Part shown: piece after piece, positions 14,387 to 20,525 of the stretch
How positions within the stretch are numbered: the stretch's first letter is position 1
How the letters are laid out: the number at the start of each line of letters is the position of its first letter
Notes under the pieces: model-generated
The model's database searches: none
The model's input: the letters and a program-made list of their open reading frames with translations, nothing else
Told to the model about the DNA's origin: nothing
Assembly (NCBI GenBank): GCA_036377415.1
Contig: DASUYK010000124.1
Coordinates: 1-23,555 of the forward strand
Length of the DNA stretch: 23,555 nt
Source: DASUPK01 sp036377415
GTDB lineage: Bacteria > Actinomycetota > Thermoleophilia > Solirubrobacterales > 70-9
Direction of reading: 5' to 3'
Position numbers and translations under genes: made by a program

Positions 14387-15598
14387 TCACTTGGTGGTTT
14401 CCGGTGCGACCCGTTTGGTCAAGGGCGTAGAGGTGATCCCGTGAGCAACGATCGAGACGCCCGCACACGCGACCACGGTCCAGTAGAGGATTGAGGCCTC
14501 GGAGGCCGCGAGCACCCCGGCGTCGATCGCGACCGCCGCGTAGTAGAACGAGCCTATTCCCCTGATTCCAAACCAGGCCACGAAGGCGCGTTCGGCCGGC
14601 TCGAGCCGCGAACGCGCGAACGCCAGGAACACGGCAATTGGGCGGATCACCAACAGCAGAAGTGGAACGAGGAGCCAGCCCGAAACGCCGGGCTCTTGCA
14701 GTCCCGCAATCGTCACGGTGCTGCCGAGGAGCAGTACGAGCGCGAGCTCGCTCATCTTCTCGACCACCTCGGCGCCACTGTGCACGCGACCGTGATACCG
14801 GGCCCGGCGCTCGTAGCGGCGAAATGACAAACCGCCCGCGAACGCGGCGAGGAAGCCGTAGGCGCCGGCGATTTCGGTAAGCCCGTACACGGTCAGAACC
14901 GCCGGGATCGCAAGCCAGCCCTCGAACTCGGAAAGCAGCAGGTCGCGCCGACGAAGGCGGTCTGCAGCCGCCGCCATCACCCATCCCGCCGCTGCGCCGA
15001 TCGCGATCCCGACCGTTATCGCGTAGACGAGATCGGCGAACACCCACTCCGCGAGCCAGGTCGTGCCTCCTTCGGCGGCCACGAAGACCCCGAGAAACAC
15101 GAAGGGAAAAGCGAGCCCGTCATTGAGCCCCGCCTCGGAGGTGAGCGCGAAGTGCGTCTCCGGTTCGACGCCTTCACCCGGGGGACCGACCTGAACGTCG
15201 CTGGCGAGGACGGGATCGGTGGGAGCCAGCGCGGCGCCGAGGATCAGCGCCGCACCGAGTGACAGCCCCATCGCCGTGCTGGCGAAGAGGGCGATTCCCG
15301 CGATCGTGAGCGGCATGACGATTGCGATCAGCAGCGTCGTGGATCGCCAGCTGCGGGCCCCGAGCGGACGATCGAGCCGCAGGCCCGCGGAAAAGAGGGC
15401 GATGATCACCGCGAGCTCGGAAAGGCGCTCGATCAGCCTGGTGTCGTCCAATGGATCGAGCGGCTCGACGCCGAGCAGCTGCAATCCGAGTGAGGCCATC
15501 ACCCCGAAGGCCAGGTACACCACGGCGGCCGTGAAGGCGCGCTCGTGCTGCTGGGAGAGAGCGACAACCGCCGCGAACAGGACCAACCCGAAGAACAT
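14387..15598 (-). CDS. CPA1-family Na+(K+)/H+ antiporter, NhaP-like
   Basis: A 403-aa polytopic membrane protein with about 12 hydrophobic segments. Diagnostic CPA1 motifs are APTDPVLASDVQVGPP (125-140), in the first discontinuous helix, and LTSEAGLNDGLAFPF (152-166) with the N159-D160 pair of electroneutral exchangers. WFGIRGIGSFYY lies near 340. It exchanges monovalent cation for proton across the cytoplasmic membrane, for pH and salt homeostasis. There is no cytosolic regulatory tail after the last helix. ATG 15598 is the only standard start available: the frame is open upstream to a TAG at 15704-15706, but no ATG, GTG or TTG occurs there, and no ribosome-binding site is seen. A 42-aa membrane peptide gene lies 105 bp upstream on the same strand. 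Confidence 0.9.
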   Translation of the reverse strand: MFFGLVLFAAVVALSQQHERAFTAAVVYLAFGVMASLGLQLLGVEPLDPLDDTRLIERLSELAVIIALFSAGLRLDRPLGARSWRSTTLLIAIVMPLTIAGIALFASTAMGLSLGAALILGAALAPTDPVLASDVQVGPPGEGVEPETHFALTSEAGLNDGLAFPFVFLGVFVAAEGGTTWLAEWVFADLVYAITVGIAIGAAAGWVMAAAADRLRRRDLLLSEFEGWLAIPAVLTVYGLTEIAGAYGFLAAFAGGLSFRRYERRARYHGRVHSGAEVVEKMSELALVLLLGSTVTIAGLQEPGVSGWLLVPLLLLVIRPIAVFLAFARSRLEPAERAFVAWFGIRGIGSFYYAAVAIDAGVLAASEASILYWTVVACAGVSIVAHGITSTPLTKRVAPETTK

Positions 15599-15703
15599 CA
15601 GGCCGATCGCGTAGTGATCGGCGAAGGAGAACCCGGAGGCGGCAGCCTGTTGAACTCGGACGTCCGGAGGGATGGCGGCAGTATCTCCCGCCGGCCGGAA
15701 TGG

Positions 15704-15832
15704 CTACGGTCCGGCGGCGAGGAGCGCGGCCGCCGCGACCGCGATCCCGAAGACGATTCCGATCACGTAGGCGAGGACGAGCCATCCGCCCCTGACCCGA
15801 TCGCTCGCAAGATGATCGATCAACGTGCTCAT
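15704..15832 (-). CDS. 42-aa single-pass membrane peptide upstream of the antiporter
   Basis: Starts MSTLIDHLASDRVRGGWLVL and ends LLAAGP. One hydrophobic segment covers about residues 17-40, preceded by a short charged N-terminus. GAGAGG lies 7 nt before the ATG at 15830-15832, a good ribosome-binding site, and third positions are GC-rich. No recognised family. Position suggests cotranscription with the CPA1 antiporter. A role as an accessory subunit is a guess. Confidence 0.55.
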   Translation of the reverse strand: MSTLIDHLASDRVRGGWLVLAYVIGIVFGIAVAAAALLAAGP

Positions 15833-15919
15833 GCGCCAACCTCTCTTTCTCGGGCCTACGGGGTTAGCTGACGGGCTCGCGCCGAAAGAGTGCGCTACGA
15901 GTGTTTCGATTCGCCCTCA

Positions 15920-15935
15920 GAGCCGAAGACGGCTC
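15920..15935. other. Short hairpin in the 15833-16050 intergenic gap
   Basis: GAGCCG, loop AAGA, CGGCTC. The 218-bp gap around it holds no convincing gene. It lies beyond the 3' end of the zinc-ribbon gene and upstream of the antiporter operon. The function could be termination or nothing. Confidence 0.25.
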
Positions 15936-16030
15936 AATTGGTTCCCCCGTTCGCGCGGTGGCGCGATTCGGCAGGTGGATTTGCGGCCACGTTACCCGAT
16001 TTTATGGCGGGAAACGGAGCCAGCCACGAG

Positions 16031-16047
16031 CGGCCGCAAAGCGGCCG
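16031..16047 (-). terminator. Hairpin just after the zinc-ribbon gene
   Basis: A CGGCCGC / GCGGCCG stem of 7 bp with a 3-nt loop lies 4 nt after the stop codon at 16051-16053. It is GC-only and has no T-tract, so factor-independent termination is uncertain. Confidence 0.35.
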
Positions 16048-16050
16048 GAT

Positions 16051-16440
16051 CTACGCGGCCTTCTTGCCCAGCTTGCCGGCCGCGACGAGCTCCTCGCGGA
16101 CCTTGCGCACGTGACCGGTGGAGCAGTTCGCCCGCTTCGCGATCACGCCGTCGGGCTCGTCGGGGCTGCGGCGAAGCTCGAACTCGAGCAGCGCCTGGCG
16201 CCTGGACGCCCAGCCGTCGCCGCTCGCTCCGATCGTCGCCTTCTCGACCGCCTTCTCGCGCTGGCAGTGCAGGCAGAGCCAGTTGCCCCCCTGCTTCGTC
16301 CAGCCCTCGGGCCGGCGCGGGGCGAGCTTGCTGCCGGCCGCGTAACGCACGGTCACCTCACAGCCGGTGCAGGTCCACCGGCGGGCACGTGGCGCGCGAG
16401 CGCGCGAGCGGGTTGCGGTCTTGGTCTTCGTAGTAGACAT
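16051..16440 (-). CDS. Small zinc-ribbon plus HTH protein
   Basis: A 129-aa protein. The N-terminal tail is basic (TKTATRSRARAPRARR). A C-x2-C zinc ribbon follows, with CTGC at about 24-27 and CLHC at about 56-59 separated by a 28-residue loop. The C-terminal region is helical, with EPDGVIAKRANCSTGHVRKVREEL reading like a helix-turn-helix and then a KLGKKAA tail. This suggests a nucleic-acid-binding regulator. I know of similar small proteins in Thermoleophilia-type genomes but no established function. ATG with GGAGG 7 nt upstream. The predicted -10 TAAGAT (16547-16552, minus) gives an untranslated leader of about 100 nt, long for this genome. Confidence 0.7.
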   Translation of the reverse strand: MSTTKTKTATRSRARAPRARRWTCTGCEVTVRYAAGSKLAPRRPEGWTKQGGNWLCLHCQREKAVEKATIGASGDGWASRRQALLEFELRRSPDEPDGVIAKRANCSTGHVRKVREELVAAGKLGKKAA

Positions 16441-16568
16441 GGGTTACCTCCGCGTGTCGAGTGCTGCGTTCGCGAAGGCTCTGTGGGTGAAGAACTGCGC
16501 GAAAACGCTGCAAATACCGGGTTTCCGTGCTCCGGCTGGGCAATACATCTTAGCAGGCGCTGAAAAAC

Positions 16569-16615
16569 GGCCGAAATCTGGCTCTCAAACCCGCCTGGTG
16601 AGCCAAAAACCGGCC
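16569..16615. repeat. Two-storey inverted repeat with symmetric internal loop
   Basis: Outer stem GGCCG (16569-16573) / CGGCC (16611-16615); symmetric 5-nt internal loops AAATC and AAAAC; inner stem TGGCTC (16579-16584) / GAGCCA (16600-16605); a 15-nt apical loop. It lies between the two divergent -10 elements, so it is more likely an operator or DNA structure than part of either mRNA. Confidence 0.4.
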
Positions 16616-16681
16616 CCGCAGCGGCTCGGCTCGCGATCGACGGAAGCCGAAGAAGAAAATCGGTCGGGACTGGGCCGCACA

Positions 16682-16687
16682 TATGAT
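16682..16687 (+). promoter_or_regulatory. -10 element (TATGAT) for the thioesterase transcript
   Basis: TATGAT lies 7 nt before the ATG at 16695 of a 14-codon ORF. No clear -35. Confidence 0.4.
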
Positions 16688-16694
16688 CGATCCG

Positions 16695-16739
16695 ATGCGT
16701 GAGCCGACCAGCCGGGCTCGAAACGAGGAGCTCGAGTAG
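16695..16739 (+). other. 14-codon leaderless upstream ORF before the thioesterase gene
   Basis: Reads M-R-E-P-T-S-R-A-R-N-E-E-L-E and stops at TAG 16737-16739, 11 nt before the thioesterase ATG. It starts where transcription is expected to start. The thioesterase itself lacks a close ribosome-binding site, so ribosomes could reach it by re-initiation. Speculative. Confidence 0.3.
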
Positions 16740-16750
16740 CCGCCGAGCCG

Positions 16751-17455
16751 ATGGAGCTGGTCCCCGACCGGGGGGTGGGCCGCGCGTACGAGCGCGAGAT
16801 TCTGCCCGGGATCGCCGACGCGACCGCGAGCGGCCGATGCCGGTTGGACGCGATCGCCCGCTGGCTTCAGGACGTCGCCTATGCGGACCTGGTGGACGCC
16901 GGCTTCGAGGGCCGCGGCGCCTGGATCGTGCGCCGGACCCGGATCAGGGCGGAACGCTTCCCGCGGTTCGGGGAGCCGCTCACGCTGCGCACATTCTGCA
17001 GCGGGATCGGGCGCTTCTCGGCCGAGCGCCGCACCTCGATCCGGGGCGAAGACGCCGCGGTCGAGACGGTCTCGCGCTGGGTGTGCCTGGACCCGGAGGC
17101 GGGACGGCCGATGCGCTTCGCGCCGGACTTCCTCGCGGTCTACGAGGAGAGCGCGGGTGGCCGTGACGCGAACGTGCGGCTCCGGCATCCGGACCCGCCC
17201 GAGGACGCGACCCGGGAGCCCTGGTCCTTCCGTGCCATCGAGATGGACCCGGCCGGCCACATCAACAACTCGCACTACTGGGTGCCGCTCGAGGAGGGCA
17301 TCTCAGCGGGCCCGGAGCCGGAGGAGGCGATCGACGCGGAGATCGAGTACCGGGACCCCGCGATCGCGGGAGAGGCGGTGCTGCTTCGCGACCGGTCGTC
17401 GCTGTGGATCGCAGCCGCCGACGGATCGATCCACGCGTCGCTGATCGTCGCCTAG
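16751..17455 (+). CDS. Acyl-ACP thioesterase-like double hot-dog protein
   Basis: A 234-aa protein with two hot-dog halves. The N-terminal half has IADATASGRCRLDAIARWLQ (21-40), AYADLVDAGF and WIVRRTRIRAERFPRFGEPL, which are FatA/FatB-type landmarks. The C-terminal half has the D-x-x-G-H-I-N-N motif DPAGHINNSHYW (D166, H170, N172). In plant enzymes this motif reads D-x-N-x-H; here the Asn position is Ala, as in other hot-dog thioesterases. It should release fatty acids from acyl-ACP or acyl-CoA in the cytoplasm. The frame has a stop just upstream, so ATG 16751 is the only start. The stop shares CTAG with the stop of the convergent hydrolase. Confidence 0.8.
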   Translation: MELVPDRGVGRAYEREILPGIADATASGRCRLDAIARWLQDVAYADLVDAGFEGRGAWIVRRTRIRAERFPRFGEPLTLRTFCSGIGRFSAERRTSIRGEDAAVETVSRWVCLDPEAGRPMRFAPDFLAVYEESAGGRDANVRLRHPDPPEDATREPWSFRAIEMDPAGHINNSHYWVPLEEGISAGPEPEEAIDAEIEYRDPAIAGEAVLLRDRSSLWIAAADGSIHASLIVA

Positions 17456-18375
17456 GAGCTCCGCGGCCGGATTGCGGCCTCGGCCCTGCCCCGGAGACCT
17501 TCCGCGGCCCTCGCGTGCTCCGAGATCGCGTCGACGATCCGAGGCCAGACACCGCGGGGGAGGTCGTGCCCCATCCCCTCGATCTCCATCAGCCTCGCGC
17601 CGGGGATCGCCTTGGCGGTCGCGCGCCCTCCCGAGGGTCGCACCATCTTGTCGACGCTGCCGTGGATCACGAGGGTGGGGGCGGTGATACGTTCGAGCAT
17701 CTTCCTTCGGTCACCGGAGGCGACGATCGCGCCCAGCTGGCGCCCGCCGGCGCGGACGTCGAAGCCCCGGTCGTAGGCCTGGGCGGCGCGCTCGCGGATG
17801 TACTGCTCGTCGCGGTCGAACCCGGTCGAGCCGATCATTCCGAAGACCGCGGCGGCGCGCTCGACGTAACCGTCGCGGTCCCTGGGCGGGGGGCGAAGCA
17901 GGTGGCGATAGACGGAGAGCGCCGGCTGCCCGTGCCAGCGGCCCCCGGTCGTCGACATGATCGAGGTGAGCGAGCGGACCACCTCGGGATGCTCGGCGGC
18001 GAGCACCTGGGCGATCATCCCGCCCATCGAGGCGCCGACCACGTGGGCAGGGGCGATCTCGAGTTCTCGCAGGAGGACCGCCGAGTCCTCCGCCATGTCG
18101 GAGAGCGTGTACTGCTCCGGCCCGAACCGGCGACGGACGAGCTGGCCGATCGTCGGCGGGCGGAAGTCGAAATGGGTGGACAGCCCGATGTCCCGGTTGT
18201 CGAAGCGGACTACGTGGAAGCTGCGGTCGGCGAGCCGCTCGCAGAACTCCTCCGGCCAGGCGATCATCTGGGTCGCGAGACCCATGACCAGGAGGATCGG
18301 GGCGTCGTCCGGGTCCCCGAAGCTCTCGTAGCAGAGGGTCACGCCCCGTCCGACGTCGCAGAATCGCTCGGTCAT
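17452..18375 (-). CDS. Alpha/beta hydrolase (RdmC/EstA-like)
   Basis: A 307-aa protein with the full triad: nucleophile S116 in G-A-S-M-G-G, Asp242 in HGSVDKMV and His270 in GMGHDLP. LLVMGLATQMIAW (28-40) forms the oxyanion strand and RFDNRDIGLS (57-66) follows; both segments are typical of the aclacinomycin-methylesterase-like branch widely found in actinobacteria. It probably acts as an esterase on a small ester; the substrate is unknown. Cytoplasmic, no signal peptide. ATG 18373-18375. The 3' end overlaps that of the thioesterase gene by 4 bp. Confidence 0.87.
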   Translation of the reverse strand: MTERFCDVGRGVTLCYESFGDPDDAPILLVMGLATQMIAWPEEFCERLADRSFHVVRFDNRDIGLSTHFDFRPPTIGQLVRRRFGPEQYTLSDMAEDSAVLLRELEIAPAHVVGASMGGMIAQVLAAEHPEVVRSLTSIMSTTGGRWHGQPALSVYRHLLRPPPRDRDGYVERAAAVFGMIGSTGFDRDEQYIRERAAQAYDRGFDVRAGGRQLGAIVASGDRRKMLERITAPTLVIHGSVDKMVRPSGGRATAKAIPGARLMEIEGMGHDLPRGVWPRIVDAISEHARAAEGLRGRAEAAIRPRSS

Positions 18376-18476
18376 TCCCGCCGATCGTAGCCGCGGTCCC
18401 CCAGCGCCCCCGAGCCGCGGGTCGGCAGTTCTGGGTAGTCAAGGCGCAACGGATCTTGCACCGGTGTTAGCAACTG

Positions 18477-18505
18477 CTGACGTTTCGGGGCCGAAGGTCT
18501 AGCCT
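18477..18505 (+). promoter_or_regulatory. Promoter for the coiled-coil hydrolase gene
   Basis: CTGACG (18477-18482), a 17-bp spacer and TAGCCT (18500-18505). The start point would be near 18512, leaving a leader of about 73 nt. I looked for a ydaO-type c-di-AMP riboswitch in this leader and did not see its conserved blocks. Confidence 0.4.
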
Positions 18506-18584
18506 GGCCAGAGCGGCGGCGACCGCGCGCTTCGCCAAACGGGTTGCTCCTCGGCTGCGCCTCGGAGCACCCTCGCACCTACCG

Positions 18585-19805
18585 ATGCCGATTCCACGCG
18601 CGAGAAAGAGAGGGGCGATTCCTCGCCGAGGTCCCCGTGGAGGGACCCGCCGGGGACGCGCGGCCGTGCTCGCGCTGATCGTCTTCGTCGCCCTGGTCGT
18701 GGCCTCGGTCGCCGTTCCCGGGGCATTCGGCGACCCGCAGGGGAAGATCGAGCAGAAGCTCGAGGAGCTCGACCGGATCCAGTCGAGCACCGGCTCGCTG
18801 CGAGAGCAGATCGACAGCATGAACGCGCGGGTCGACGAGCTGATCGGCCGCGAGTCGGTGCTGCGCCAGGAGGAAACCGCGCTCGAGGCCGAGCTCGCCG
18901 AGAGGGAGGCCGAGCTCGACGAGGCGACGGCCGAGCTCAACGCCCAGAAGGCGGAGCTCGCCCGGGTGAGGGGCGAGCTCCAGGAGGCGGTCGCCGCCCT
19001 CGAGCAGCTCCTGGTCGAGATCTACAAGTCCAACGACCCGGACCTGACCTCGGTCGTGATGCGCTCGGCCGACTGGTCGGACCTGCTCACGCGGACCGAG
19101 TACATCGAGCGGATGCGGGAGTACGACGACGAGGTCGTCTCCCAGGTTCGCGGGCTTCGCGACCAGATCACGGCGCTCGTCGAGCAGCTCCAGACGATCC
19201 ATGACCGGATCCAGGCGGCCCGCGACGAGATCGCCGCCAAGGAGCGGGAGCTCGCGAGCCGGCGTGCCGAGATCTCCTCGCAGCGGGTGGAGCTGGCCGC
19301 GGCGAAGAGCGCGCGGGAGACGGTCCTCGCCGCGCTGCTCGAGAAGGAGGAGCAGATCCACGAGGACCTCTCGGACATCCCGGCCCCGGCCGGCCGGGCG
19401 GTCCTCGCTCCGAACGGCGACGCGATCGCGCCGTCGAACGCGCCGCTCGCGGTTCGCGCGGCGATCTCGGCCGCCAACGAGATCAACGATCGTCCCTACG
19501 TGTGGGGCGGGGGACACGGATCCTTCGAGTCGAGCGGCTATGACTGCTCGGGCGCGGTGAGCTACGCGCTCCACGGCGGCGGCTGGCTGTCGAGCCCGCT
19601 CGACTCGACCGGCCTGATGGTCTGGGGGGAGCCGGGCGGCGGCAACTGGGTCACGGTCTTCGCCCACAGCGGACACACCTGGGCCTACATCGCCGGCCTC
19701 CGTTGGGACACCGGCGGCCCGGGAGGCGGCAGTGGCCCGCGCTGGAGCACGGTGATGCGAAGCGACGCCTCCAGCTACGTCGCGCGGCACCCGGCCGGGT
19801 ATTAG
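18585..19805 (+). CDS. Secreted coiled-coil NlpC/P60-like peptidoglycan hydrolase
   Basis: A 406-aa protein. A 25-residue very basic n-region precedes a hydrophobic stretch (about 26-43), with likely cleavage near G-A-F-G/D at 49. Residues 50-270 form a long charged heptad coiled coil (EAELAEREAELDEATAELNA and similar), interrupted near 150-165 by YKSNDPDLTSVVMRSADWSD. This is the pattern of PcsB/CwlO-type hydrolases that FtsEX activates. The C-terminal domain (about 295-406) has YVWGGGHG, YDCSGAVSYAL with Cys321 and HSGHTWAY with His361/His364, fitting an NlpC/P60-like cysteine peptidase. It should cut stem peptides during division or elongation. No ribosome-binding site sits close to the ATG. 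FtsEX control is inferred; ftsEX is not in the window. Confidence 0.82.
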   Translation: MPIPRARKRGAIPRRGPRGGTRRGRAAVLALIVFVALVVASVAVPGAFGDPQGKIEQKLEELDRIQSSTGSLREQIDSMNARVDELIGRESVLRQEETALEAELAEREAELDEATAELNAQKAELARVRGELQEAVAALEQLLVEIYKSNDPDLTSVVMRSADWSDLLTRTEYIERMREYDDEVVSQVRGLRDQITALVEQLQTIHDRIQAARDEIAAKERELASRRAEISSQRVELAAAKSARETVLAALLEKEEQIHEDLSDIPAPAGRAVLAPNGDAIAPSNAPLAVRAAISAANEINDRPYVWGGGHGSFESSGYDCSGAVSYALHGGGWLSSPLDSTGLMVWGEPGGGNWVTVFAHSGHTWAYIAGLRWDTGGPGGGSGPRWSTVMRSDASSYVARHPAGY

Positions 19806-19810
19806 AGCAC

Positions 19811-19843
19811 CACAACTACACAACTGCTTACTTGTGTTATAGT
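19811..19843 (+). promoter_or_regulatory. Leaderless arsR promoter with likely autoregulatory operator
   Basis: Extended -10 TG-T-TATAGT (hexamer 19838-19843) ends 6 nt before ATG 19850, placing the transcript start on the start codon. Overlapping it are a CAACT direct repeat (8-bp period, 19814-19826) and an ACACAA / TTGTGT inverted repeat (19818-19837). This is a typical layout for an ArsR repressor blocking its own promoter. Regulation is inferred. Confidence 0.5.
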
Positions 19844-19849
19844 ATGGCC

Positions 19850-20212
19850 ATGGCGAGCAAGGCGGCAGCGAAGACCGAGATTCCGTGGCCTCTCCCCGAC
19901 GCTGTCCTCGAGCGGGTGGCCGAGCGCTTTCGGGTGCTCGGCGAGCCGATGCGGATCCGGCTCCTGCAGGTGCTCCGCGAAGGGGAGGCGAGCGTCAGCG
20001 AGCTTCAGGAGGCGACCGGCGCCTCCCAGCAGAACGTCTCGCAGCATCTCGGCGTCCTCCTCCGGGCGGGCATCGTCGGCCGTCGCAAGCGGGGGAACTT
20101 CTCGCTCTATTCGATCGTCGACCCGGTCGTCTTCGGCCTCTGCGACGAGGTCTGCGAGGGACTGCGCCGGGAGATCGAGCAGCTCGACGCGCTTCTCGAA
20201 GGAGGCGACTGA
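19850..20212 (+). CDS. ArsR-family winged-helix repressor
   Basis: 120 aa from ATG 19850; an in-frame ATG 6 nt upstream is possible, but the -10 spacing favours 19850. The ArsR core is clear: FRVLGEPMRIRLLQVLREGEASVSELQEATGASQQNVSQHLGVLLRAGIV, then the wing GRRKRGNFSLYSI. The alpha-3 C-x-C motif of ArsR/SmtB metal sensors is absent (ELQEAT instead). The only cysteines are C98 and C102 in the C-terminal helix (GLCDEVCEGL), a C-x3-C pair that could sense metalloid, thiol or persulfide. First gene of an operon: GGAGG within its end serves the next gene 1 nt after its stop. It probably represses this operon. Confidence 0.85.
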   Translation: MASKAAAKTEIPWPLPDAVLERVAERFRVLGEPMRIRLLQVLREGEASVSELQEATGASQQNVSQHLGVLLRAGIVGRRKRGNFSLYSIVDPVVFGLCDEVCEGLRREIEQLDALLEGGD

Positions 20213-20213
20213 C

Positions 20214-20525
20214 ATGTATCGCTCGACCGATCACCCCGCCGGGTCCGGCCGCTGGCCGCTCGAGCGCGTCCTCTTCGCGCTCGCCGGGACGATGACGCTC
20301 CTGAGCGTCGCCCTGGTGGCGCTGGTCTCGCCCTGGTTCCTGATCCTGACGGCGTTCGTCGGGATCAACCAGTGGCTCTATGTCACGGTCGGCGCCTGTC
20401 CGGCGTCGCTGATCCTGACTCGGGCGACGGGCTTCCGCTCGGTGGTCTATCCGTCCGACCGCGAGAGCCGATCGGTCGAGCCCGAGAGCCATCCTCTCCA
20501 CGGCGAGTCGGTCGGGGCCCGATGA
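20214..20525 (+). CDS. DUF2892 (YgaP-like) small inner-membrane protein
   Basis: A 103-aa protein with two hydrophobic hairpin segments: RVLFALAGTMTLLSVALVAL (about 18-37), then SPWFLILTAFVGINQWLYVTVG and ACPASLILTRATG. The order W-P-L-E-R, S-P-W-F-L-I-L-T-A-F-V-G-x-N, then C-P matches DUF2892, often found as a partner or fusion of rhodanese domains and near ArsR regulators. The conserved Cys before Pro is present. The C-terminal tail of about 25 residues is polar. Translation is coupled: ribosome-binding site AAGGAGG upstream, and the TGA overlaps the transporter ATG (ATGA at 20522-20525). Confidence 0.78.
   Translation: MYRSTDHPAGSGRWPLERVLFALAGTMTLLSVALVALVSPWFLILTAFVGINQWLYVTVGACPASLILTRATGFRSVVYPSDRESRSVEPESHPLHGESVGAR

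Larger units (their letters stand above)
16441..16750. other. Divergent intergenic region between zinc-ribbon and thioesterase genes
   Basis: 310 bp with no full gene. It holds the zinc-ribbon gene's long leader and -10 (TAAGAT, minus, 16547-16552), a two-storey inverted repeat at 16569-16615, the thioesterase -10 (TATGAT, 16682-16687) and a 14-codon upstream ORF at 16695-16739. It is more AT-rich than the surrounding genes, as expected for a regulatory region. Confidence 0.5.

Noticed and set aside
15890..16114. 74-codon plus-strand open frame in the gap after the antiporter operon
   Set aside because: It runs antisense into the zinc-ribbon gene, has no ribosome-binding site and shows no domain.
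16501..16680. Possible tRNA or small structured RNA gene
   Set aside because: There is no T-arm GGTTCGA-type block, anticodon arm or CCA-compatible acceptor stem. Only the nested inverted repeat remains.
18506..18584. c-di-AMP (ydaO) riboswitch before the NlpC-like hydrolase gene
   Set aside because: Such genes often carry one in actinobacteria, but the conserved ydaO sequence blocks are not present in this short leader.
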